Shown here: in pieces, positions 51,436 to 62,830 of the stretch | Numbering within the stretch: position 1 is the stretch's first letter | How the letters are laid out: every line of letters starts with the position of its first letter | Origin: Cordia subcordata | Taxonomy: Eukaryota; Streptophyta; Magnoliopsida; Boraginales; Cordiaceae | Assembly: GCA_028554755.1 (NCBI GenBank) | Contig: JAPTOF010000026.1 | Coordinates: forward strand, 558,001 to 622,000 | DNA length: 64,000 nucleotides | Reading direction: 5' to 3' | The notes under the pieces: model-generated | Database searches by the model: none | What the model was told of the DNA's origin: nothing | The model's input: the letters and a program-made list of their open reading frames with translations, nothing else | Translations under genes and position numbers: made by a program

Positions 51436-52929
51436 TGTTGGTAATAATTATGTTATTTATGTCTTGATGATACCATAATTGTATTTTATTTTATCAACTA
51501 ATTGTTGTTATTAGAGTATCTTGAATATCTTGTTTATAGAGCAAGATGAAGACAATTGAGCAAGGAAAGAGAATGGAGTATGTTCATTTCTTGAAGATTG
51601 AATAGCTATGAAGATTACTTGGAAGAAATTGTGCAGCTTCTTTTTTCTTAAGTTTGTTAAATTGATCTTCATACATAGGCAATACTATAAGCTCAATAAC
51701 TTCTTACATTGCATGCATACTCATTTGACTTTGCTTATGATTCTAAGATTTTTATATTTGATCATCTTTTCTCCTTAATATAAGTACCTGGTATTTTCTC
51801 AAACATCATGTCATTATCTTTATAGGAGAGCATGTAAGTATATATATATGTCTATATCTTCAAAATTCTACAATAAAAGTGCAACCAACATGAATATAAG
51901 TTTTGCATTATAGGTATATGAGTATTCTTGTACATGATAAATATCTATAGGACAATACTCTTGCATGCAAAAGCTTTTTCTTCCCAAAAATCTGAAAATC
52001 TTGAGTTGAGTAATAGTTTAAACACAGCATCAAAAGTTTTGCATGCTTGGTTGGTGTAGTATTAATGGTGATATGATTTTATAAGTGTTTAGTATCTTTT
52101 GAGCTATTAAAAATCTTTAAAAAGTGGGGCTATTGGTTTGGTAAAAAAGGTTACTTTTTGTAAAAGTAGGTAGCATCTTTTCAGCTTTTCTGTAGGTATT
52201 AGCTGAGACAACTGGTTTACCGGCTCAGTCAACTGGCATAAACAAAGAGCAATTTCTCTGTACCTGCTAAGACAGGCGGTTGACAAGTAGAGTCGACTGA
52301 TAAGGCCTTTTAGCTCACTGTTACTATCGGCTGAGCGAGATGGTCGACTAATATGATCAACTTGTAGACCCTTTTAGCTTTTTAAAATATGACCTTTGGG
52401 ATTTTCACTTTTTGGCATTATAAATACACATTTTATCTCCCAACTCAGGCTACAACTTTAACAAAACACTTTCTGCAATGTAATAGCACTGAAAGCTTTC
52501 TCTGTTGCTCATTTATCTCATTTATTGCTATCTTTGTTGATTGCACATCATTTGCATTTCATTAATCAAGTTACTAGGGCTCATAAATGCCTATCTACAT
52601 AGAGCAATATAGGAAGGTTTAAATGCCTCATATAATCTTGCTCTCTAGAAGTTTTGTAAACCAAACTCTTACTATTTCATTAGGTGAGTGCTTTGCTCTT
52701 GGGTAGTTTAATATGTGAGGAACTTTCCATCAAGAGTGAAAGATTTGAAATTCTCAGGTGTTGGGAGAACAATTGTAGTCCTTGTGGTGAAGCAAGGGAT
52801 ATGAACATTGTTCTATGCTTGTATATCTTGTATGTCTGATTGCTTGAAATATTTGAAAAGAGTTTTTAGTGCTTAATTTTGCTATTAATCCAATTCATCC
52901 CCCTTCTTGGATTCATTGTCCAGGCAACA
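51436..52929 (+). mobile_element. Copia-type LTR of the same family (1494 bp), no internal region
   Basis: It begins TGTTGGTAATAATTATG and ends GTCCAGGCAACA, so the ends form a TGTTG/CAACA inverted repeat. Near the end, AATTCATCCCCCTTCTTGG matches the corresponding part of the solo LTR at 47840-50872 read on the other strand. I find no matching target duplication (GAACC against TTTTA), so it may be one half of a rearranged element. A TATAAATA box lies at 52419-52426. Confidence 0.75.
52200..52372 (+). promoter_or_regulatory. Palindrome module array in the 51436 LTR
   Basis: Three diverged modules with GGTTTACCGGCTCAGTCAAC, GGCGGTTGAC...AGAGTCGACTG and GATGGTCGACTA...GATCAACTTG, ending about 50 bases before TATAAATA. 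Same layout as in the two other LTRs. Confidence 0.6.
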
Positions 52930-53370
52930 TTTTACTTTTACCGTTTTCTTATTATTTTCGATATGTATTATTTTATAACTTTTTCAAAAATAAATTAAAG
53001 ACAGTATTAATTTAATATTAATATTGATTTTTAATTAATTTCTTATTTTTAGTAATAAAATTAGTAAATCACAATTAATATTAATAAAATATTAATTAAG
53101 TATATTAATTTTAAAACTAGTATAGTTTATAAGTATAATTAAAAAAATATTTTTGATTTTTTAAAAAGTCAACAATAATCATAACAATCAAATTGATCGT
53201 TGGTGTCAAAGAGAAAGGGAGATAAGGAAAAAGTTTTGGTTTTCCAAATTTGGAAATAAAAAAAAAAGTTTGGGACTACCGATGATTTAAGACCATAATG
53301 GGGATTGTTGTAGCTACTCATCTTTAACTACCTTCCTGCAATGGCAATTCAAGCTTGTGTTATTTGTTCA
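52930..53370. other. AT-rich spacer
   Basis: Very A/T-rich with many TTAATATTAAT words. No gene is visible. Confidence 0.5.
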
Positions 53371-53545
53371 ACCTTGAGTTTGAGGAGGGGTGTTGGTATA
53401 ATTATAGAATTGTACAATTGTAATTGTATAATTGATTGATCTGGTTGATTTCTTGTATTAGTTAAAGATTTACTATATATAGGTTCTTCCTTATACCTTA
53501 TTCTGCTTGAGCCTTAAGCAGCCCTTGGCTTATATTAGGTGGCGT
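53371..53545 (+). mobile_element. Copia 3' end: polypurine tract and start of LTR
   Basis: TTGAGTTTGAGGAGGGG followed by TGTTGGTATAATTATAG is the usual copia junction of polypurine tract and 3' LTR (LTR start 53391). A CTATATATAGG box lies near 53472. The rest of the LTR and the pol region are not recognisable. Confidence 0.55.
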
Positions 53546-53985
53546 TTAGAGGGGAACTTATATCATGAACCCACAGGTGCACAATGCAACGTGTACTTAC
53601 GGCTGTGAAAATTACACGCTATATAAACCTCTTTTTTTTTCTAAATTAAAATTTCTCGCCTCTCCCCTCTGTTTCACAATTTAAACAAAACCTAAGCTAC
53701 AAATCTGCTACAACAATCTCCTTCGCCCTGAGCTATAATCATTCTTCAATTCTTCAAATCGTAGCAGCAATTCTTTGCTACAAACACATCGATTAAAGTA
53801 AAAACATGGAGGAATCAACATATGCAAAAATCAAACTTAATTGAACAAATAGTTTTTACGCAAATTGTGTTTGTTCATAGTATTTTGAACTTCACATACT
53901 GCAAAAATCGAACTGAATTTGTGCATGTGTTTGTCTCTTTACACTAATTTGGATGTTGTGAATGTATTGAACAAATAGTTTATCA
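53546..53985. other. Unassigned DNA before the minisatellite
   Basis: The GTGCACAATGCAACGTGTAC region near 53577 is loosely mirrored near 55155-55175 (GTGTGTGCATTGTACTACAC). The whole block 53560-55180 could therefore be one non-autonomous element, but the ends are not convincing. Confidence 0.3.
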
Positions 53986-54690
53986 GTACTGAACACAGAT
54001 GATCTATGAATTTTACTGAACAAACAATGTATGAATATTGAACAAATAGTCTTTTTATTCTAAATAAAAATTTGTGACTGTTTTTATATACAAATGTTTG
54101 TTAATTTACACTTGTCAACAGATATTATGATGATCTGTGGATTTTACTGGACAAACAGCTTATTAATATTGAACAAATAGCCTTTTATTTTGAACAAACA
54201 TCTGTGACTCTTTTCATGTACAGATGTTTGTCAATTTTACTCTTGTCAACAGATATTATGATGATCTATGGATTACTGGATAAACAACTTAAGAATACTA
54301 AAAAATAGTATTTTTATTATGAATAAACATTTGCAATTGTACTGTTTTCATATATAGATGTTTGTCAATTTTACACTTGTCAACAAATATTGTGATGATT
54401 TGTGAATTTTATTGGACAAACAGCTTATGACTACTAAGTAAATAGTCTTTTTATTCTGAACAAATATTTATGACTGTTTTCATGTATAGATATTTAGTAA
54501 TTTTACACTTGTCAACAAATATTGTAATGATCTATGGATTTTACTAGACAAACAACTTATGAATATTGAATAAATAGTTTTTTTTATTCTGAACAAACAT
54601 CTATAACTGTGTTTTATGTATTGATGTTTGTCAATTTTATACTCATCAACAGATATTGTGATGATCTGTAGATTTTACTAAACAAACTAC
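53986..54690. repeat. ~130-bp minisatellite, about five copies
   Basis: The phrases GATGATCTGTGGATTTTACT, ATTGAACAAATAGTC and TGTTTGTCAATTTTACACTT recur near 53998, 54127, 54248, 54393, 54524 and 54658. The period is about 121-145 bp with strong divergence between copies. Confidence 0.88.
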
Positions 54691-54696
54691 TTATGA

Positions 54697-54699
54697 GAG

Positions 54700-54737
<38 letters not shown>
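54697..54737. repeat. (GA)n microsatellite
   Basis: Almost uninterrupted GA dinucleotides for about 40 bp at the border between the minisatellite and the purine-rich repeat. Confidence 0.92.
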
Positions 54738-54743
<6 letters not shown>

Positions 54744-55086
54744 GGCACTAAAGAGAGCTTGAAGCTCGCAGCATGTTGATTTGGTGGTGATGTGATGATC
54801 GGAGAAGAAGAGAGAACAGAGAGGAGAGAAAAGAGAGAGGAGAAGAGAGAGAAAGGCAGCATCGAGGGGAGTTTGAAGCTCACGGCATGGTGGCTTGGCG
54901 GTGGCATGATGATCGGAGAAGAAGAGATAAGAGAATAAGAGAGAAAGAAGAGGAGAGAGAAGAGAAAGAGAAAGACGGCACCAAAGAGAGCTTAAAGCTT
55001 GCGACATGGTGGCTTGGCAGTGGCGTGATGATCGAAGAAAAAGAGAGAAGGGAAGAAGAGAGAGAAATGAGAGGAGAGAAAGATTC
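54738..55086. repeat. Purine-rich ~115-bp tandem repeat, three copies
   Basis: Units start near 54741, 54855 and 54974 with GGCA(C/G)(C/T)A...GAG(C/T)TTGAAGCTC, then GGTGGC(T)TGGCGGTGG, GATGATCGGAGAAGAAGAG and a GA-rich tail. The frames through it (Ser/Leu-rich on one strand, Glu/Arg-rich on the other) are repeat artefacts. Confidence 0.85.
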
Positions 55087-55194
55087 ACGATCTGCTCTGT
55101 TTTCTTCTTGTTTTAGTGTGTCTGCAGGAGCATAATATAATTTGCAGCAGTTAGTGTGTGCATTGTACTACACTTGAATTACACACTTGTAAAG

Positions 55195-55690
55195 GGAAAT
55201 TTCACAAATAGTTCCTCATTATTTGTTAAGTTTTTCAAATTGGTCTCTATTGTTTTAAAATATTCAAATTAGTGCTTAATATTTCACAAAAAAAGATTCA
55301 TATTAGTCCTCTATATTTCACAAATATCCTATTATTTAAAAACATTCATATAAGTCCATAATGTTTCATAAAAATAGTCAAACTAATCCCCATTATTTAA
55401 AAAACCATGTTAATCCTTAGTGTTTTAAAAATTACTCAAATTAGCCCCAATCTTTTCTGTTATTTTTCTTAAAACAAGAAATAATTTGAGAAAATTTGTA
55501 AAACATTGAAGACTAATGTGAATTCTTTTTCAAACAATTGAACTAGTTTGAGTATCTTTATGAAACATTTAAGACTAATATGAGTTTTTTCCTAAACAAT
55601 AGGAGCTAATTTAACATTTAGGACTAATTTAAATAATTTAAAATAATCGGAATCAATTTGAAAATGATGACGACAATAGGGACTTGTTAT
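55195..55690. repeat. Foldback element built of repeated AATTAGTCC-type words
   Basis: The left half has about seven forward words such as CAAATTAGTGCTTAATATTT at 26-40 base intervals. The right half has the same words inverted (AAACATTTAAGACTAATATG and others). The symmetry centre is near 55460-55480. This is a large imperfect hairpin, a pattern known from plant foldback or Mutator-type non-autonomous elements. Confidence 0.65.
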
Positions 55691-56519
55691 GAACCCTACT
55701 TGTAAATAACTGCATGTGTTCTCTCAGCTTTTGCAACAAATTCCAAAGACTTACCAACATATATTGGTCCCCGAAATTTCATATATTATTATCCTTATGA
55801 AAATTGTAAAGAATAGATTACGTAATGGTACAAAAGATGCTTAGATAAATGATTATTTTGTTACTTAAATGAACACCGCCATTACCATGAGTTCTAGAAA
55901 CGAACATGGTGGATGGAAGCGATTTAAAGACAATCGATCCACTTTAATACTTTCTCTCTCGCAGCCTTAACAATGGAAGAGTCTTTCTCCCATCAATTCT
56001 CCACATTGTTTTATTTTGCTTCTTCTACTTTTTCAATCCCATTGAAAGAAAGGAAAATGTTTGGACGGACGCCTGAGATTGGTCAAAAGAAGCAGCGAGT
56101 CGGACGTGCTCAATACTACTTCCTCATCATAAAGTAAAATATCTCTATTTATATGATGTTAACCTATTCCAGACAAAATTCTTCATTTGTTTTTCCTTCT
56201 CTTTTTCTTTCTTTTTTAAATAATTTTCCCACAATGATTAACAAGTGGTGGCCTCGTCACTATACATTGATACTAAAGTATATTCGAATCATGATGTATT
56301 TATCTCATTAGTCTTACATCTTCATCTTTTTTGTCACCTTAGTTACATGTTTATCATTCTTGTCACCTTACTCTATTTAATAATGAATCATTGCACAATC
56401 ATGTGCTAACCACGTGACTTTTTGTTTGCATTTTAACAAAAACTTGCATAAAATTAAATAACGACAATACAATTTTTAAAAGATAAAGAAAAAAAGTATT
56501 ATTAACAAAAATAGGGTAA
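55691..56519. other. Intergenic DNA, no gene recognised
   Basis: AT-rich; nothing coding is visible. Confidence 0.5.
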
Positions 56520-57290
56520 AATGTACATTACTCCCTTATGATTTGTTTAATTAGTTGGTTATTCTCATATTGTAAAACTTACCACATTACAACTCTCCCC
56601 TCCCCTGGTGCTTTTCAAAAGATAATAGATAATATCTTACTTTGACCTTTTTAGTTTAGACTAACATACCTATTGTGCATATAAACATCCCCCTTTTTTT
56701 TTTTTGGCATCTATAAGCATTAAAACGTGTAATGTGTTATATATTTTTAGAAAAATACCGTTACGACAATTAGAATTAACTGGAAAAAAAAGGGTAATTG
56801 TGTGACCTTTTAGAAAGTATAAGGCGAGTTATGTGTAAAGTTTTGAAAATATAGGGAGTAATCAACTAAGAACAGAAACCATAGAGGTAATCAGGTAATT
56901 AGATAAAACAGAGAGGATTAATAGTGTGTTTGGAATGATCTTATGTTAAGATACTTATCCTATTGAAATTTGGAGATATCTTATGAGATTTAAGATATTT
57001 ATCACATGCACCGTGCATTTTATAGTTGTAAAAAATAAGATATGATGGATCACTTATTTCTTATAAGATAAAAAGTATATATATTTTTTGAATTTTCATA
57101 GGATGTATGATAAGATTTCTTAAATCTTATAAGATGTACCCTCATTTTAATAGAGTAAGTATATTAAAATAAGACTATAACAAGCACAGCATAAGTGTGC
57201 CACTTTTAAAAATCAAAGGCAAAAAATGTGATAAGTTTTAAAATATAGGTGGATAATTAACTAATTACACAAATTATGAAAAAATAACAT
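56520..57290. repeat. Second foldback region with a repeated right arm
   Basis: The left arm TTAGTTGGTTATTCTCATAT (about 56555) is mirrored by ATATAGGGAGTAATCAACTAA (about 56850) and again by ATATAGGTGGATAATTAACTAA (about 57243). Between the two right arms lies AT-rich DNA (56930-57190), perhaps a later insertion. Confidence 0.5.
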
Positions 57291-57746
57291 GTATTTTATC
57301 CAAAAAAAAAATAAGAGACTAGATTGCAAAAACAATAGACATGACACCAACGGAAGGATAATAAGCCCAATAAAGTATGGTGGTGGTGCATCTGGCACTG
57401 AGAAATTGAAAAAAGAATAACAGATGTGAAAGTGAATAGTGGTCTCCAGAACAGGGAGGTCCAGGGACAATAGCAGCATCATGGTAGCTTCCTGGGGTTG
57501 CAATTTGCATATCATCGATCAAAGATATGTCACGGAACACGTCATCACCTAGTCAAATTTCAGATGAAAAAAAAGGGTCACTCATCATTTTCCCTTCTGG
57601 TGGCTGGGGGGAGGTTAGGCTTGGGGGAGCCTTCATCTGGACACTGCACCAGTGTCTGCACTTCAATTCTTTGCCTTCCCCAAGTTTACCTATACTTACA
57701 ATTATCGAGGGTTGATTATTTAGCCTACTTGTCACCATTCTTGGTT
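57291..57746. other. Intergenic DNA, no gene recognised
   Basis: Open frames at 57261-57761 overlap on both strands and match no family I know. Confidence 0.45.
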
Positions 57747-57749
57747 TTA

Positions 57750-57974
57750 GGGCTCGTTTAGATTGGTTTTTTTTAAAAGTGTTTTTTTTAACAATTTTTG
57801 AAAAATAATTATTTTTGAGAAGTTAAAAATTAGGGTTCTAAAAAAAGTTATATTTGAGTTTTTTTTAGAGTTTCAATTTTTTTGAATGACAAATCAAACA
57901 ATTATTGTAAATTTAATATAACTTTTTCAAGAAAAAAAGTCCTTTTCTCTAAAAAAGTCAATCCAAACAGGCTA
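57750..57974. mobile_element. Tourist-like MITE, third independent insertion
   Basis: TIRs GGGCTCGTTTAGATTGG and CAATCCAAACAGGCTA, flanked by TTA (57747-57749 and 57975-57977). It is a little more diverged than the other copies. Confidence 0.75.
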
Positions 57975-57977
57975 TTA

Positions 57978-60364
57978 GAATTGTGGGTTTGCTTTTTCAA
58001 TCGACAAGTTGTGCGTCAAAAAAAAAAAAAAAATTCATGCGGGTCCCCTTTTTATTAAAGGGGGAAAAATTGACTGGACTGGTTTTGATGTTTTTCCTAA
58101 AATTGGACCTTCTCCTGTATAAATATTTGGTCAAGCTGGTACTGAGCTGTTCTCTGATCGATCATAAGCTGCTGACAATGACAACTTTTGCGGCTATCCA
58201 AGCAGCGGCAATGCTTTGATCGATCAAAAGCTCTATTTCTGTTTTTTTTTTTTTTTTGTTTCCTTTTATATATAGTGCTTTTCAACCTTCTCATTGGCCA
58301 AAAAAAAAAAAAAAATTCTGTGGACGCAAATATGTCATCACTATAATCAACTAATTCTAGTACCGCCTAACAAAATTAAAAATCATGGATACTGATAATG
58401 CATTTTTTTAATACTTATCATCAAAAAGTTACGTTTTATTGGGGTGGAATTCCTTCAAGAATTTTAGTTAGATAGTTTTACTGCTTTTTTTTTTTTTAAG
58501 TCTAACTGGCACATAGTTTAAAGAAAGAGCATAAAGAAATAGAGAAATATTATATACTACTTTTTTTTTTATCATTCATTTATAATTGTTTTGCGCATGT
58601 GCCTAGTTAGCATACTAATTACTTTCTCCAAGAAAGAGATCCTAAATTCAAATCTTATTGAAAATGAAAGTCGTGTTGGGCGTATGCAAAAATGGCTAGT
58701 TATTACTTAACATGCTGATTTAATAATTTTTTTTATTTATTTGTTTTCTTTTAACATACCAACTAAAATATACATATCTTTATATGTGTACTCGTGTTTC
58801 CATTTTCCACTTGTTTCTCACATGAATTTATTTGTTGTTATGGAATGTGAGGCACCTTATATTGTTGAATCCCTGCTCATCAACTAATTTTGTACTATTT
58901 TTTTACCACTATCAGTTGAGTTTTAATGAAAATACTTGTTTTATATAACAAAAAGAACATTTTTTTTTTCCAAAAAGCTACAAAGTAGATGTCTCTTTTC
59001 TTGAAAAATATAATTTAAAGTTATATTTTAAAGATTCGTTTGCTTTGCTAGTATAACACGTAAATAAATATAAATATTGCAACTTATGTTAGTTCGGTAC
59101 CATATATAGAGTTGGATATAATATGTAATTGGCATGATTCTCATTCGTTAGTTTGGTACCATATATAGAGTTAGACATAATATGATATTGGACTTTGGCC
59201 TCTCTTGAAGAGGGAAAAAAGGAAAAAAAAAAACTCATTTAGTATATCTTAGTTAAAATGAATGGATTTTCCAACTTGAAGTACAAAAATAAAAATTAAA
59301 TTAGAAATAAAAAAATAAATAAGTTATCCCTTATGCGTCCTCTAAAGAAATTTCAATAATTTATTTTAGTATAAAACCTCTACCTCATAAAATTGAGGTA
59401 CTCATAATTTCTATCTACCTGTGTATGTATTTCTCTCTTTCATAAGGAATAGATGGAAAAACAAAACGAAATTAAAAATCAAAAATTAGAAATTAAAAAA
59501 TTATATGTGTCTCTTCCATTTTTCGTTCGTTTCTATTTTAAAGACATTTGTCTTGTTATTGGCTAGTTAATTTTCCGCTCTCAATTATGTTAAAAAAAAA
59601 AAATAGATCATACTATCATATTAAAATAAAAAATGACAAAAATAAGTAATGATATGTATTTTTTTATCAAAAGACTGACAAGCGAGGTTTAGTTTATGTT
59701 TATTGTGAAAAAAACTGCTGACCAAATTTTCTTTGAATATTTAGCTTCTTAAAATTGTTTAGCAATGATATTCTTAATTTATAATAGGAAATTAAGTGCA
59801 AATTTTGAAGTCAAGTTTTAACTCTCAAATGCTCGGGTAATTGTAGTGCAATGCAGAAAATGCGAGGTTGGCTCCACATAGAAGCAATTCCAGAAATTTG
59901 CAAAAGAATAACTAAGTGAATTGCTGGGAATTTAATTGAGAAATTGATTATAAGGATTAAAATTAATTAAAACTAAAATGAGTTAAGCTTAACTAAAAAT
60001 AAAAATCAAAATTAAGATGCAAAAACTGTTTGGAACAAGTTTAGGGATCGAATTCCTATGTAAAATATAGATTTTAGGGTCAAACTTAGGAATTCTTATT
60101 TAACTATTAAATTAGACTACAAACCTAATTGATTGATTACATAAAATTAATTAACTAATAAATCAATCCTAACTTAAAAGTGCAACTCTACCCCCAAGCT
60201 CTTTATCTAGTTGGAACATAATTTTGTCCTATAATATTAAGCCAATTTATTAATTAATTACGTAATAGAAGCTATACTACAAACTACAGCTTTTGCAATA
60301 ACGCTCAAACAAATAGTTATATAACTGGATATATTAGATCTATCAAACATTAATAGAAATATAA
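57978..60364. other. AT-rich intergenic DNA with a weak SINE-like piece and a duplication
   Basis: No gene. Around 58595-58720 a GTGCCTAGTTAGCATA...GATCCTAAATTCAAATC stretch resembles the A and B boxes of a tRNA-derived SINE (plus strand). At 59088-59185 a block beginning GTTAGTTCGGTACCATATAT is repeated with a 60-bp period. Several poly-T and poly-A runs occur. Confidence 0.4.
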
Positions 60365-60428
60365 TTTTTTTTGTGTTAAACCCAGGACCTCACGCATCAA
60401 AGAAATAGCCTCAACCACTTGAGCTATT
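60365..60428 (-). repeat. tRNA-derived SINE fragment
   Basis: On the minus strand TAGCTCAAGTGGTTGAGGC (A box) is followed by GAGGTCCTGGGTTTAAC (B box) and a poly-A-like tail. It has no acceptor stem or full tRNA fold, so it is a SINE piece rather than a tRNA gene. Confidence 0.55.
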
Positions 60429-62060
60429 TATTAAAATAATAAAGTTCATCAATCATATAAATATAACACATCAAAATAATCCATTCAAATTCAAAATAAT
60501 CCATTCAAATTCAAGACCATAAAACTAAAATTGTCACTAATAATTCTATCCTAAACAAATAAATTATTGAGGTATTTTTAACGAAAATAAACCAAAATTA
60601 CGAGAAAAATTAAACCCCCCCCCCAAAGTAACGTAAAATTTGTTCAAAATTATTCGCAACTCGATTTTGAAGTATTTTATGCTTTTAATTTGAGACAAAA
60701 ACAATAAAAAGTGAAAAGAAAAAAATAAACAAAAAACTCTCTATTTTTCCGATTTGGCCATGCTTCTGTTTGGCCGTCATTTTCGGGTCCTCCTTTATTC
60801 CCATGCAAATATATATATATATATACATATACATATATGCATATATATATATGTATATGTATATATGTATATATATGTGTGTGTGTATGTATGTATGTAT
60901 ATTTTATACATGTATGTGTGTGTGTATGAAGGGTAAAATAACATGGCGCAAAGTTGTTTTTGGCCTTTTTCGTCTTGGCCTTTTGGCCACCTTGGTCAAA
61001 AAGCCAAGCTACTATTTTTTTTACTTTATTTTCTACTTTCTCTTTTTACTTATTTCTTTCAAACTTCACTTCTAAGAATTTTTTATTTCATTTTTCTTCA
61101 TCTCATCTTTCACATGTTACTTTCAATTTGCTTATTTCCTTCTCAAGTCTATATACACAAAAACAAAATGAAGTGATAAAATATTTTCGTAAGTATGCAC
61201 AATTAATTCCAAAAAGTACTAAATTATGTCCAAAAATATAATTACATCAACAATATGATGGTAATGTTTCTCTAGATAATGACTATTTATGTTAAATAAT
61301 ATTCATATTCTCTAGATAATGACTATTTATGTCAAATAATATTCATAAGTTTATGATATAATACTATTAATATATCCTTTTCATAAGTTACACAAAAAAT
61401 TCATTATCATGCGAAAACTTATATTTATGTCGAATAAAAAAAATAAAAGTATTTTGGTGAATTAAATTGATTCTGATTCTATTCTAAATTGTAAAATATT
61501 TTTACCAAGCACATAAAACGAAATAAACGTTATATTTCAACTTTTTCTTTATAATTATAAGCAACGACAAGAAAACTGCTTCTGTAATCACTTCCAGACA
61601 AGCTTTAAGGATTCTAAATTGTATTCTGCCTTGAATAATTATTCATTTTCAATCATTTTATTACACCAAATGGACCATTAAATTACCAATTAATTGAAAA
61701 TAATTACTAAATGGAGGTAGAAATCTCAAAAGAGGTAAATGATATTACCTTCGTTATATGTAAATTATCATGTAATTAGTAATTATCCTTTTGTTGCGTA
61801 CCAGAATTTTTCTTGTTATGTTGTATAAATGATTATATTTTCAACCAAAGAAAGAAAAAAAACCAAATTTACCATGGGAAAAATGATAAAAATATGCTTT
61901 GAGAATCTATTTAGACGATCTCCTTTTTTTTCTTAAAAGAAAAACTTCTTTGAAAAAAAAAAAATTCTCCTAGACTTATAAATTGAGAAACTATTAAAAA
62001 ATTCAAAATAAACTTTTTCAAAATGTCGCGGATTTAAATTTTGAAAAACATTTTAAAAAA
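60429..62060. other. AT-rich intergenic DNA with microsatellites
   Basis: A TA/TATG/TG compound microsatellite lies at 60808-60926. A 20-bp tandem (AATCCATTCAAATTCA) is at 60478-60514 and a 40-bp tandem duplication (CTCTAGATAATGACTATTTA) at 61270-61347. No gene. Confidence 0.6.
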
Positions 62061-62448
62061 TGATATAAAAACTATTATATTTGAATAAATCATTCCAAGC
62101 AATCCCAAAATTAGAAAAAGTTTTCCTTTATTCAGGAGATATCTCCGAAGGCCAAAGAAGAAACGACGAACGAAGTGACAACATGACACACACGTGTATG
62201 GGGTCTATTAGCCAGTCGACTTCCCTCAACCCGACTTTTTTCCACGGCTGCGGTCAACTCTTACGACCCAGCAGCAGCACACAATCACACACGCGACACA
62301 CACAGTGACAACGCATTTGACTCTTCAATCAAGTTGGCCTCCGTAGAAAACAAAAAAACAAAAAAACAAAAAAACAAAAAAAGCACATTCAGCACTTGCA
62401 AATGCGACCAAGTGCAATTTATCACATGCCTAAAACTATTCAATTCTG

Positions 62449-62482
<34 letters not shown>

Positions 62483-62601
62483 GACATGGCAGACACTAGT
62501 TGCATGTTTTTTGAAGCCAAGGAATTTCTTCATAACAACGTTATTAGCAACAACGAGTAGATATATACTAAAGAGCTGCAACGAGAAGAGTGAGTTGAGT
62601 A
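62061..62601 (+). promoter_or_regulatory. NAC gene promoter and 5' leader
   Basis: An ACACGTGT element (G-box/ABRE core CACGTG at 62191-62196) lies about 410 bases before the start codon. GGTCAA (a W-box on the other strand) lies near 62252 and TTGAC near 62316. An (A7C)n run is at 62350-62381, and a (TC)n(TA)n run at 62446-62483 could supply the TATA box. These elements fit ABA or stress control of ATAF-type NACs; activity is inferred. Confidence 0.5.
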
Positions 62602-62772
62602 ATGAAAGGAGGTGGTGATGAGAAGTTGGAAATGCCGCCTGGGTTCCGATTCCACCCCACGGACCAGGAACTGGTGACGCATTACTTGTGCCGGAAATGC
62701 GCCGGCCAACCAATCGCCGTCCCGATCATCGCCGAGATTGATCTCTACAAGTTCGATCCCTGGCAGCTCCCC

Positions 62773-62830
<58 letters not shown>

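Noticed and set aside
54614..55135. Ser/Leu-rich and Glu/Arg-rich frames on both strands
   Set aside because: Products of the (GA)n and purine-rich repeats, with no real protein features.
57498..57761. Overlapping frames on both strands before the third MITE
   Set aside because: Short, mutually overlapping, with no family resemblance.
60365..60428. Possible tRNA gene
   Set aside because: A and B boxes are present, but there is no acceptor stem, anticodon arm or full length; called as a SINE fragment instead.
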